Positions 1 to 11,215 of a stretch of 64,000 bases of DNA are shown here, one piece after another. The notes beneath the pieces were generated by a model. That model made no database searches, had not been told where the DNA came from, and saw nothing but the letters and a program-made list of their open reading frames with translations. The position numbers and the translations under genes were made by a program. Source of the DNA: Lobulomyces angularis (Eukaryota > Chytridiomycota > Chytridiomycetes > Lobulomycetales > Lobulomycetaceae); contig JADHYX010000040.1 in assembly GCA_027604685.1 (NCBI GenBank), positions 1 through 64,000 on the forward strand. The letters run 5' to 3'. Each line of letters starts with the position of its first letter. Within the stretch, counting starts at the first letter, position 1.

Positions 1-144
1 AAAATATATTTTTTACGAAAATTCTTAATTGTTTGGAAATTAATAAACTGAATTTATTAGTTTTTTATTTATTGTCTTTTTTCAATATTGTTAATAATAA
101 TATTTTCATAAAATTAGATTTTATAAAGTTTATAAATCTAAAAA

Positions 145-3100
145 ATGGATTTTAGAAGTGAAGAAGTAGTTAACTTATATGAAGACCATAATCTTACAGA
201 ACCAGATGATTTAGAAAATAAATTATCAAAAAGTTATAAAAATATAAAAAGCTGTATTGCTTCAACTGGAGAAGGTACTGGCAGTCTAAATTTTAACATA
301 GAAAAATTAAAAACCGAAGCACAATCAAATTACGAACAAACTGTTTTTGGTTTAACTTATTTAATTTTTAGAAAAAAAACTACAAATCTACATCATCAAA
401 AAATATGGCAAACTTTATCCTTAATTAATAAGGATAACTTTTCTTGTTTCGTAAAAGTTTATTTAAACATTTTGGGTAGTGTTCGGTTTGAAAAATTTTC
501 CGCTAAGGTAATGATCAGTAAATTAATAATTAAAAATGAAAATTAATAGCTGTAGTAGCTATTTGTAAATCATTTTTTTTATCGAATTTCTATAATAAAT
601 TTTAATTATTTAAAATTCTTTTAAATTTAATATTAATAAAAAAAGGTTAATCTGTTTCTATGTTTTAAAAGTCTGATGGCGACAAATACGAATGGCGTGA
701 ATGAAGTATTTTTTCTGGTATTGAGGCAGTTAGCTGGAAGCAATAGTTCAGAAGAAAATATTAGTTGGCTTACTTGGATTTTAACCACTATTGAATTAAA
801 TCAAGTGTGGTTCTCTAATTTAGACTTAAAATTGCAGAGTTTAGCACTATATACTCTACTAAGATTTTCCCTCGATTTAACGGTTCAAGTTAATCTAAGA
901 AAAAGGCTGGTAACTGCTACTGTAAATATTTTAAGAGGGAAAGTAAGTGTTAAAGAAATATTGTATTTTTTATGCTGCTATTTTTACATTAAAAAAAAAC
1001 CAGTTTTTCGACATTTCAATGGTTATTGGAAGAGACTTAATAAGACTCTTAATCGAAGCAACTGACACTAATATCCCCGATTTAGTTAAACTATTAAATG
1101 ATATCATACAGAAACCAAATGAACTGGATGTAAGGTTTCAAAGTATCCATTAAAAATCTGTGTTTACTAAAAGATAATTAATACTGAAATTTGTCACAAA
1201 AACTAGGCATATACCAGATTCTGGCTGTTCCTACTCCCAGTGACTTTTTCAGATCTAGATTAACACCTGATATGGAACTGAAGTTAATGTTCATTTTAGC
1301 GCAGGTGAAAATAAAGCTATGACAGTGAAAACTAATTACTACAATATTAAATTTTTTTTAGAGTAAAATATTTAATTATTCCAAAAACTTTTTGTGGTTT
1401 CAAAAGCAATTTTTATTTCAAAAAGAAGATGAACAGCTGTATTCTGATTTAATAAGATATATATTATACTGCTTTCACCCATCAAATTCCCAACTTGCTG
1501 ATAAAGAAGCGGTACCTCGGTATCTTCTGTGCTGGAGGTTTTTTAATACCATGAAGCATCCCCCAGTAAGTACAATAAATATCAATTTGGTATGATATTC
1601 TTTAACATTAATAATTCCCGGTTTGTAGCATAAGAACCTTATTTTAAATTCTTTGTTTTTCGACTGGTATTTTTTTGAACCAAGGAATGAAAACTTGATG
1701 GGACTAGGTAAAGCTCATTTTTAATATACGGAAAAAATTAATTTTTAGAACCTGGGATATTGTTAATTGAAAGATTCCTAAAAGATATTCCTAATGTATC
1801 AAATCTATTGATCCAGACTTTGAAATATAATTTTGATAGATATAGTAAATATTTTGATAAAACTTATTTACTGGATAACCTAAATAAATCAATGAAGATT
1901 TTAATTGATTCAGGAGTTATAAGAAGTTTGAATTCCATTTATAACCATCGAAATCTTCATCAGGCTTCAAAAGAATGTCTTTTCGAGCTATTTTCTCAAT
2001 TTTTGATAGATAAAAATACGTTGCAATTTCCGCAACTTAACTCACCAAGCAAATTAGAAGAAACTTCCGGAAATTTTCAACAAAGACAAAAAATGCTTTC
2101 CATTTCTGACCTGGTCAATAATGATTCAAGGGAGGACATTTATGATTTTAAGTTTGTGGAAAGTACTATTAAAGAAATTGAGGATTTCAAGTTTAGCAGT
2201 TCAAAAATAAATAATAAATTTGAAGAACTATTCAATTTAGTCAATAAAAATGAAGATAATCATCAAAACACCAGTAGCATTTACAACGGTGTTGAAAGTT
2301 TAAAAAATTTGGAAAACTTGATTTTTGTTGAGATATTTTTTTCGTTGTTTAAATTAAACTTTCAGTACTTTAAACTGTTTATATATTTTTTATATAAAAA
2401 TTTTTATGAAAAATCTGCTGACAATTTTGCAACAGTTATTTATGTTTTTGAAAATTTGATAACTCTTGAATTAAACTTTTTTGAAAGTGCTTTTTGCCGC
2501 TTTTGTCTAAGGTATTAAATTAAAAAAAAAAACTAATTATACCATTTTGAAACCAGTTGGAAAACGCATGACTCTGAATTAATTCATTTTATAGAAAAAA
2601 TTTTTGAGGAAATTTTAAATTGCAGTTTTAAAGAAAAACTTTTAGAGGAATTAAAGGTATAAAGTTGCCTTTTTTTTTTATTTATCAAGTATCATTTTTT
2701 TTAGAACTGTCACCAAACAGACTTGGAGTTATTTCACCAAAAATTTATTCTCAGTTTGAAATATTTTCCCCATTATTTTTGTTCCGAAGTTGAGTTACTT
2801 ACAATGTTTTTTAATAGAAGTACCCAGCAGTCGGTAATCAAAAACTCGAAAGATATTTTTAAAAATTTATCAAAATGATATTACCTCCTCTAAGATAATT
2901 TTTTTAAATTTTTTTTTTTTTTTGTAGGTATTTAATATTATTGGTGAACTGTTTTGTTGCAGCGCTGAAAATTCAAATAAATCAAGTAATTTTACGAAAC
3001 AGCGAAAACAGTATCTATTTTTTGGAAGAGAAACTGATAAAGTCACAAATTTTTTTATACATAGTTTAATTAATTTTAGCAGCTTTGAACAAATATTGTG

Positions 3101-3887
3101 CTGGCAAATATTTAACAGCGAAATTGAAAATTTAAAAATCACTGACGATTATGAAAGCGAGGATGAAATTTTTTTTTGTTGTTTCTTGGAAGGCTTTCTA
3201 CCAGATGTTAGAGTTGATTGTACAAAAAAAAAAAGAAATTTTTTTTTATTTTTTAATTTTTTTTTGTAAGATGATTTTGAAGCTATGCATGGAATGCTTA
3301 ATATACTAAAAAAATACCCATTAACAAAAAAAATTTTGAAAACAATTTTGACAAATTTAAATCCTGACAATAAAGTGACCAATCTTAATAGTGCTCCCAG
3401 TATAAATGATAGTAACAAAGAAACCGATGACGAAATAGATTTGTATACAAAAGATGATGAAACGTCACCAAAAAATTTAAATTTGAAAAACAATTATTTT
3501 TTAAAAAATTTACTCATCAACAAAAATTTTAAAAGCTTTAAAGAAAAATTAAAAAACTGCTTAGAAATTTTTAAAATTGAAGAATTCGCATTGAATTTAT
3601 TTGAAAAAGATGAAGATTCAAAAAATCAATTTAAAAAAAATAATATTAATAATAATAACACTCTTAATAATAATCATAATGATAAAAATAATAATAAAAA
3701 AAAAAAAATTAAAACTGATGCTGAAGAATTAAAAAAAATTAACTTTATTAAAAATTTTAATTTTAATTTTTTTTTTGAAAAGGTTAATGTTGAATTTAAT
3801 CTGTTTAAATGTGAATTTTACAATGACTTGATGGTTTTGGCTGGGACTGATGATAAGCTTTTAAAATTATTAACTTTTACTGAATAA
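145..3887 (+). CDS. INTS3: Integrator complex subunit 3 (INTS3)
   Basis: Multi-exon gene for the INTS3 subunit of the nuclear Integrator complex, which cleaves snRNA and other nascent RNA polymerase II transcripts and, in animals, also joins an SSB complex. The translated exons follow the animal INTS3 N-terminal domain in order: a helical start (145-510), then 'ATNTNGVNEVFFLVLRQLAG', then 'MVIGRDLIRLL', then 'RLTPDMELKLMF', then 'WFQKQFL...SDLIRYI...HPSNS', then 'FFDWYFFEP...EPGILLIERF'. One well-defined intron is 943-1003. The 3' half (2550-3887) is diverged and ends in an Asn/Lys-rich stretch at 3630-3720 before a final folded-looking segment. Start chosen at 145 because it gives the full N-terminal helix region. 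The first intron (about 507-645) is approximate and could be two introns. Convergent with ORC1, 190 bp between stops. Identity is confident; exact exon borders in the 3' half are not. Confidence 0.85.
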
Positions 3888-4077
3888 ATGAAACAATAAA
3901 TTATATAAGAAAATTAATCTTTTTCTTTTTTATTTTCTTTTTTTGAGTTTTCTTTTTTTTTAAATATGTTTTTTTATTACCGTTGTTGAAAGATTTAATC
4001 AGTACAATTATAGTAATTTTTTGCAATAGTATTATTAGTTTATGGTTAAAAAAAAACTTTTCGGCACTGATGAATCT

Positions 4078-6025
4078 TTAATAATCTAAATTGTTAAATT
4101 GTAAATTCTTTAAGCACTTATGATCCTTTGTTGAATTTCTTAAAATGATAATTACATCTTCCTCCATTAAATTCAATTTAATTCTTTGAAAACAATTTCT
4201 GTCAGAGTTTTCTACAATGAGACTTTAAAAACGCGCCCGTTAATCATTAAAATGTAGATTTTTAAATTTACCACTTCCAAGATCCAAGTTGAGAACAAAT
4301 TAAGGTCAACTCTGCCAGTGAAGGGCAGTTAATGCGATTTATTCTACAAAAATCCTGGTGTTCAAAAAGTATCTATAAAAACAGTAAAAAGGTTTGCATT
4401 CTAATTTTTAATTACATCGTAAAATTCCACTTCACCAACACCTTTCAATCGAATTCTTCGCAGTAGGCATCCCAAAAATAATTTTTGCTGTAAAGTTGCA
4501 CCTACATAATAATCGTTAACAAAATTTTTATGAAATTATATTTAACTACACATCAAAAACTGCAAAGCTGAGGTAGAGAATAATTCTTTGACTGCTTCTT
4601 GCATAATCTCAAAAGTGATAACCTCTGTAGGAGATTCATCCTGCAAAATCTTAGACTGTAAAATTTCAACGGCCCTTCTGCATATATCTAAAGCCTTTCT
4701 AGCATCTCCAGAAACAGCACTTTATATTTTATATAAATTTTTTGTTAATAATAAGATTTATTCCACAAACCTAACTTTTTTTGCACAGTAAAGAATGGAA
4801 TCTGCATCAAAAGCGTTAGGAATCTGCTCTAATCTAGCTTCAACGATACGAATTAATTGATTATAGTCATACGGTGTAAAATTTATTCTAGTTAACCCTG
4901 AGAATATTAGTTATGTAGTATTGGCACTTTTTAAGTACCAAGTCTACTTGCTACTCGATTTAATAATACTCTTTCAGGTAAATCCATTGTATTAGCAATA
5001 GCAATTACAGTTAAATTTGAGTTTTTACGGGAGGGCCAGTCAAAAAAGTTATAAATTACTTTCTGATTTTTCGTTACAAGTAAATCTAATTCATCAACCA
5101 GTATAACTCTAATAAAATATAAATTTGATTTTTAAAAAAAGTTAAAATTTAAATTATAGAAATTAAATGCTTGAGAAAATTCTTTTAATCCCAATTAATC
5201 TGTTTTTCGACAGAAAGAATGAATACGCAAAACACAAAAGTACTTTTGTGCTTATATGTTTCATCCAAATTACAAATGAACTTAAACTTACGTATGCTTA
5301 TTTTTCTTGTTATTTGTAAATTTTTTTTCAAGCTTATCTATCGATTGTGAAATGCTAAATTTTTTTTTGAAAATCATTCGTGATAGATTAGAAAATGCTG
5401 AAGTTGGGTCCGATAGTTTCATTCCATTAATTTCATAAAAATCAAAATTCTTTACAGCTGGTGTTTCTAATAACTCCCGAATGACGTGTTTGACAGTAGC
5501 AGTTTTTCCGGTCCCTGGAACTATAGAAAAACTTGATGTTAAATTTATATTTAAATTTTAGAACTACCTCCTGAAATGTAAATGCAAGATCCTTCTTTTG
5601 ATGTAATGTTAGATTCTATTAACCTAAGCAAATCAAAGTGCTCATTTTCTCTGCCTTATAATGCAAAAGTTAGGGAATAGTGCAAAGAATTGCTTACATG
5701 GTAGATGTTTTGGCACTGTTTTTACATGCAAGCTTGTTCGTGCCAGTTCAAAATCGGATAACAATTCTTTTGAACAAATATTTTGTTGGTTAGCAGAAGA
5801 ATTAATCTTCGTTTTCTCAGACAGCACTTTTTTTTCTGATAATTTAGAACCCATCGATGAAACTATGGCATTCACAATTTGTTCATCATCCAACATCTTT
5901 GAAGTACTCAATCTCGTAATTCGGTTGCTTGATCTTCTAGGAACGTTCACCGTGATTTTCTGCCTTTTGGCTCCATTAGTTTCATCGTCATTTTGACTTC
6001 TTTTACATGCTGTAGTTCTTGTCAT
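4078..6025 (-). CDS. ORC1: Origin recognition complex subunit 1 (AAA+ ATPase)
   Basis: ORC1 is the ATP-binding subunit of the six-subunit complex that marks replication origins and loads MCM with Cdc6. From the start at 6025 the protein has a short basic tail of about 80 residues, then '[16 protein letters not shown]' as in ORC1. The AAA+ module follows: 'SCIYISG' then Walker [10 protein letters not shown] (5465-5520), 'INGMKL', Walker B '[10 protein letters not shown]' (5070-5110), sensor-1 '[13 protein letters not shown]', 'ASRLG' and '[14 protein letters not shown]'. A winged-helix region '[20 protein letters not shown]' (4440-4500) and a last exon ending at 4078 complete it. 'INGMKL' and the LPC block favour ORC1 over Cdc6. 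It is short, about 490 residues against over 800 in animals: the N-terminal BAH domain is absent or encoded elsewhere. Exons are separated by short introns plus one of roughly 180 nt (5107-5290). Divergent from UBE2J with only 78 bp between start codons. Confidence 0.9.
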
Positions 6026-6103
6026 TTTAAGTTGTTGACAGAGGGTTTTCGTGTAACCTCTTTTGGGAGCCTTCTATAATAAAAAATTAGTAGTTCAGCT
6101 AAA
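6026..6103. promoter_or_regulatory. Compact bidirectional promoter between ORC1 and UBE2J
   Basis: Only 78 bp separate the start codons of two divergent genes, so both core promoters and 5' UTRs must share it or extend into the coding exons. No clear TATA box is visible; 'TATAATAAAAAATTAG' lies just upstream of the UBE2J start. This is inferred from spacing alone. Confidence 0.5.
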
Positions 6104-7338
6104 ATGTCTTCAATGAGCTGCACAAAAAGATTATTGAAGGAATATGCCGCTATACAAGCAGACGAACAAAAGCATTTTATAGCACATCCACTTGAAGACA
6201 ATATACTGGAGTGGCATTTTACAATAAAAGGTTTTGATGATTTTTTTATATTATTTAATGTTGAAAAACTAGGTCCTAACGAAGGTGGTTTTACTAACGG
6301 GAGGTATCACGGAAGAATGATTTTCCCCCAAGGTAGTTTAGCCTTTTTTTTTACTTAAAAAATTTGTTATTGATAGATTATCCTTTTAAACCACCTAATA
6401 TCGTCTTGCTGACACCTAATGGTATTATTCATTTTAAAAACTTTTTTTTTTATTTCTTCATACTAAGGGAGATTCGAAGTAGGAAAGAAAATTTGCTTAT
6501 CTATCACAGGATATCACCCTGGTAAAGTTAACGGCTTACTTTTTTTTTTAACAATTGATTATTAATAGAATACTGGAGGCCAGCTTGGGTAATTGTTTTA
6601 ATGATCACAAATGAGTATTTACTTTCTTAAAGGGAGTTTCCAGCGCATTGGTAGCATTGATAGGGTTTTTTCCAACTAAAGGTATATTGTATATATGTTT
6701 ACAATTCATTAAGAAAACTAGGAGAAGGTGCCGTTGGCTCCTTAGATTATACAAAGGAAGAGAGAAAGGTATATGCAAAAGAGAGTCGTTCCTTCAAATG
6801 CCAGACGTGTAAAATCTAAAAAAAAAAAAAAAATGCATTGGCTGATTTTTTTTTTTTAAGGTGGACAATGCAATTCAGATATTCAGTGGGATGATGATGT
6901 AGAAGGTGTAATTACTGATAAAGACGTTAAAAAAAAAAGCAACATTACAGACGAAATCTCTTTTAAAATAAATTCTACAGGTAAAAAATTAACAGTAGTG
7001 TATGATGCTTCATAAATCAATTTATAGAAAATTTGACTTCTTCAAATACTTCGCAAGCATCTCACAGTGCATCTACAACAGAAACAACAACATTAACTAA
7101 TAATCAAATTAAAACGGAGTCAGTGGCTACAAAAAGTGTAAATACAAGTATTCGACAGAGAAACATTCCCACGAATAATATTCCAGCAGAAAATCTGCAA
7201 AATTTGAATATTCAAACTAATGAAATTAATAACACAGATAGCTTAAAAAGAAAAATTGATATCCTCCTAATGATTATTTTATGTCTTGCTGGAATTTTAA
7301 TTATTAAAAAATTCTTAGTGTTTACCCATTTAATCTAA
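6104..7338 (+). CDS. UBE2J: ER tail-anchored ubiquitin-conjugating enzyme E2, UBE2J/Ubc6 family
   Basis: E2 enzyme of ER-associated degradation. Starting at 6104, 'TKRLLKEYAAIQ' is followed by 'GRYHGRMIFP', 'YPFKPPNIVLLTPNGRFEVG', the active-site segment 'KKICLSITGYHPEYWRPAW' (catalytic Cys in 'KIC'), then 'FPTKGEGAVGSLDYTKEER', which is diagnostic for the UBE2J/Ubc6 subfamily. A Cys pair 'CQTCGGQC' and a Ser/Thr/Asn-rich linker follow. The C terminus is a hydrophobic anchor 'ILLMIILCLAGILI' with a short luminal tail, so the enzyme should face the cytosol from the ER membrane. An intron at 6231-6272 is 42 nt, in frame and stop-free, so a plain ORF reads through it; removing it restores the family alignment (IKGPNEGGF). 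Mga2/Spt23 next door is also an ER-anchored ubiquitin-pathway substrate in yeast; any link here is inference. Confidence 0.9.
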
Positions 7339-7709
7339 ATTTAAAAAAGTAATATATAAATTTATAAATTATTTAACTTTTATTTGATATTAAAAAAAAA
7401 AAATCCAATTAAATTCACAAAAAATCAATCAAACAGAAAATTTCTTATACCAAAAAAAAAAAAAATTGAAAGGTTTACCATCAAAAAAATAATTAACAAA
7501 TATTAATATGAATTTTTTTTTTTTTAATGAAAGAAAATTGAAAACATCTATGTTTGCATACTGTATGTTAAAAATAATAAATAATAAAAAAAAGATATAT
7601 TAATTATAGTAGATCATTTTAAAAACTTTTTTGTGAGTTATTTAAAGTAAAATTACGTATGAATAAAAAAATAAAAATAAAAAGATTAAAAATAATATAT
7701 GAAATTTTA
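7339..7709. other. Convergent 3' spacer, no gene seen
   Basis: AT-rich spacer between the stops of UBE2J and the Mga2-like gene, full of A and T runs. It presumably carries both 3' UTRs and poly(A) signals. No ORF or RNA gene recognised. Confidence 0.6.
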
Positions 7710-10700
7710 TTAAAATCCTCTAACAGGAACTCCTGGTAATAGTTGCCCTGGCCGCGCAGTGGCAAAATAGTTTCTTAATTCACCGACATTTATGAAAGTC
7801 TCAACAAAACCGAATATAACGTCTTCATAAACGGTAACGGTATAGTGAAGCAGTGCAAGTAAGATAAGAACGAAAATAAACTTAAACAGAGTAAATGTAA
7901 AGGTTTCCTGGCTGTCTAACTTATTATCAACAGACTGCGTTTGTGACCGATTGGCCAATCTTCGTTTAGCAATATTTTCTCGACTGTTCAAAAAAAAATT
8001 TTGTTAACTTATTTATGATATTAATCCTTACCATCGCCCACATATACCACAATCACAAACTCTAGACCATGAAGAAGATGGCCGAATCTTATTAAAAATT
8101 CTATGCAATCTGCTAGGCATTTTATGTTCTTTTGGAATATCATGGCTAGCAGTATTATTCATATTTGGAGGAATATTAGATTGCGCGGTTGATTGGATTT
8201 GCTGCGGTTGCGCATATCCATGACGAAGCTGAAATTGAAAACCATTCCACCAAACATAAGGATTAGGCATCTGGGGGAAAGTAACATTCGGCATTTGTGG
8301 AAAAGTTACATTCGGCATCTGAGGAAATGTAACATTTGGCATCTGGGGGAACGTAACATCGGGGAAATGCGGTATCTGAGGAAACCAATGTTGAGGTATT
8401 CCAGCTACTTTTTTTGTCACCTCGATCAGATTCTTTGCATTTTTCTGTTCTTTAATATCTTCTTTTATTTCCATATCAAATTTTTCGATACTTGGGGTAT
8501 CAACTTTAGGATCCTCTAACAACTCCAAAAATTTTAAATTTTTATAATCCAAAGCAACGTCAGCTGCATCTTTCCCAAAAAAGTTTTTGGTGATTTTATT
8601 AACGCCAGCTTTTAAAGAAAGATTCTTATTAATGACAATATATGATAAGTATTACCTTTTAATAAAACGTCTGATATTAAATGTCTTTGGAACATAACGG
8701 AATAGATTAAACAATTATTCCCATTTAAATCTCTATGCTCCAAGTTTGCTTTCTTCGCAATAAGAAAAGCTGCTAATTTATCATATCCCAAAATAATTGA
8801 AAGCATTAATAAATTGAGACCTGTTGATTGTTGCGAATAATTTAATTCATATATAGAAGAAGTTGCTCTAAGAGATTCAAGAATTGATTCTTCTAACTCA
8901 TTTCTTTGCATGTTTTGCAAATTTAAAGTAGTTTTAAATTCTTCTACCATAGAAGCTTCCTGCTGATAGTTTTCATTTGAGATTCTCTGTGTAGTTGTTG
9001 AATTTGAAGTATCATTTACAATTTTCATAGCAATCTTGCAATATAAATATTATCATAAAAAAAAAAAAAGTAAGCTGGTTACTTGTCTGGGGTCATCAAT
9101 TTTTCCAGTCATTCTCAATCCTACTACCTGCAAAGCTAATTCTAAAAGAGCTCTTTCCGTTTCTATAAAAAAATCATTAATATAAAATATTTAAACAATA
9201 AAGAATCCAACCATCTTTGTAGGTAAACGTAAGATTTTCGTTTTCAATAATAGAAAGCTCTTTAAAGGAGACTTTAACTGCACCTGGAACCGATGAAGGG
9301 GGTAGTACACAAACTAAAGTATTTTGACTCCAAAAAGTAGTTAATGCAGGAATATCTCCAAAAAGTACAGTTAGTCCATCTATAAAAATTAAAAAATAAT
9401 ACTAATATGTAGCGTACCAAAAAAGTCTGATCCTAAAATTGTAATTTCTAGTCCACCATGTATTGGACCTTCCGCAGGAATAACTTTTGATATATTAGGA
9501 GGTTTTGGAATTCTTACAACCATGTTTGGTTGCTGCTGAAAAATTAAATTTGCTGGTGTAGAGAAATTTGCTGCGTTAAAGACTGAATTGTTTTCACTAG
9601 CGGGACTAAGAGGAAAATCAAGAAAATCTTCAAGCATTAACTGTTGATTATCATTTGAAAAATCACCATTACCTCCTGTAATTGAATTTCTTTGACGTTT
9701 TCTATTTTTTAAATTTCCGTCATTGCTAGTACTGAATACATTTTGTTGATTATGTAACAATTGACTATTATCAAACCTATAGTTTGGCGGAGACAAATAA
9801 GGGTTGCAGTTTTCAAAAACGTTGCTACTGGAAGAGCCGCTTAAATCAGTTTGCTGCTGGTTATTGTTTAAGATTTCTTCCATAAGCTTTAAACCAAGGA
9901 TATTTTGATTATTTATTTTAAAATTGTTGGGCAGACTGGCTTCATTTAGACTATTACAACTATTGTTTTTGTTGATATTATTGCTTTTTTTGGCTGATAA
10001 GCTAGATGGCTTTTTCATAATTTTTGGTTTATTGGATTTGTGGTCATCCGTTATTAAAATGGGAGGAGACAAACCAGTTGCTATAATATTTTTAGAATGG
10101 TCCCTAAGAATGAAGTATATACTAAAATAATGAAAAATTAACAAAAAAGCTTGAGTAAAAATACCAAAAGCCAATTTTTTCAGCATGATGACGACAATAA
10201 CAGGTAATTCTAGTTGGTAAAAATGTATCACCATTACTAAAATCAAGGTATTGAGCACAATTAAAACTATTGAAAATAGTTAAAAAAAAAAAATACATGT
10301 AGAATATACATTATTATTCTACTTTGTTCTGCTTCCAGCTCTGTATCATCATCCATCCTATCACAATCTTCATCTGAACCCTTTTTAATTTTGGTAGATT
10401 CCCTTTTTTTTGACCTCTTTCGCTCTAAACACAAAAAAACAAATAAGAAGCTTTTTGATTCAATAAAGTACCTCTTTGAACACAACCTAGACAGGTCTTT
10501 ACCGATTTATCAACATCCGAAACACAAACAACAATGGCCTCTAATTCCAGTAGAGAACTGACACACTCCACCTCTAAAGAGAAAAAAAAATTAATACAAT
10601 AAATTAATAAGCACCATTCTGACGCTGTTTTTTAACTTTTTCCTTTGAAACTAAATGCTCTGGTAACTTTAAATGAGAACATTTGAGTTGAGATTTTTCG

Positions 10701-11215
10701 CCCTTTTTAGTGAGTAGTTGAATGCATAACTTGATCTGAGTTTCAACTCTTGACTTGGCATTTATTAAGGGTACACCTAATACCCTTATTTGTAAATCAT
10801 CACTTTGAAAGTGGACTTTAGCATCCATTTTTGCTTTTACAGTTTTTATTCTAAATCAGAAGAGAATTTTAATTAAAATTTAATCGGATTGAGCTTACAA
10901 TTCATTCGTATCTAGAGTAATATCATTATCGGTTATGTAAGAAGTAGAAAGAGGAGGAGAAGGTATAGGTTTCTTTTTTTCAGAAAGTTGCTCCTCACCC
11001 TTTAAACTTGAGTATGCGCTGTCATCGTCTGATGAATTAACAGAAGAAGACTTGAGCATTTCAAAGTCGAAAGTAGGACTGGAGTTGGCGCTATTGATTG
11101 AACTTTTGGAAGATTGTAGTTTTTGATATTTGTTATTTGAAGAGATGTCAGGGCAGTCAGGCATGTGTAAATTTTGAAAATTAAATTCAGTCTGAAAATT
11201 AAAAGTTTCTTCCAT
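7710..11215 (-). CDS. MGA2: Mga2/Spt23-like membrane-anchored transcription factor (IPT/TIG + ankyrin + TM)
   Basis: Likely orthologue of yeast Mga2/Spt23, ER-tethered dimers that sense lipid saturation and are released by ubiquitin/proteasome processing to activate the fatty-acid desaturase gene. Reading the minus strand: an acidic/Ser-rich start; 'LQIRVLGVP...SRVETQIKL...LPEHLVSKEK' (10604-10828); 'CVQRE...KRSKKRES'; 'FLPTRITCYCRHHAEKIGF'; 'SPPILITDDHKS'; a Gln/Asn-rich linker; the IPT/TIG start 'VIPAEGPIHGGLEITILGSD' (9410-9500); ankyrin repeats 'GLNLLMLSIILGYDKLAAFL' and 'HRDLNGNNCLIYSVMF' (8650-8830); four NVTFPQMP-type repeats; a Cys cluster CDCGICGRCR spanning a splice junction near 8030; and a C-terminal TM 'LFKFIFVLILLALLHY' (about 7840-7890). 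Start 11215 is preferred over an upstream ATG at 11356 because the acidic/aromatic start looks like an activation domain. Divergent from BioDA. Confidence 0.85.
8266..8361 (-). repeat. Four 24-bp tandem repeats coding NVTFPQMP in the Mga2-like gene
   Basis: On the + strand, four 24-bp units starting GGCAT at 8266, 8290, 8314 and 8338. On the minus strand each encodes a Pro/aromatic octapeptide of the form NVTFPQMP. The third-base differences between units suggest an older, protein-maintained expansion. Confidence 0.9.

Noticed and set aside
3149..3493. Minus frame of 114 residues
   Set aside because: Antisense of INTS3 3' exons; composition is dominated by Phe/Lys/Ser from A/T runs.
4078..6025. 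Calling this gene Cdc6 instead of ORC1
   Set aside because: The KHLPC block, INGMKL and the NTMDLPERV segment fit ORC1 better than Cdc6.
8193..8519. + strand frame of 108 residues
   Set aside because: Antisense of the NVTFPQMP repeat region of the Mga2-like gene.
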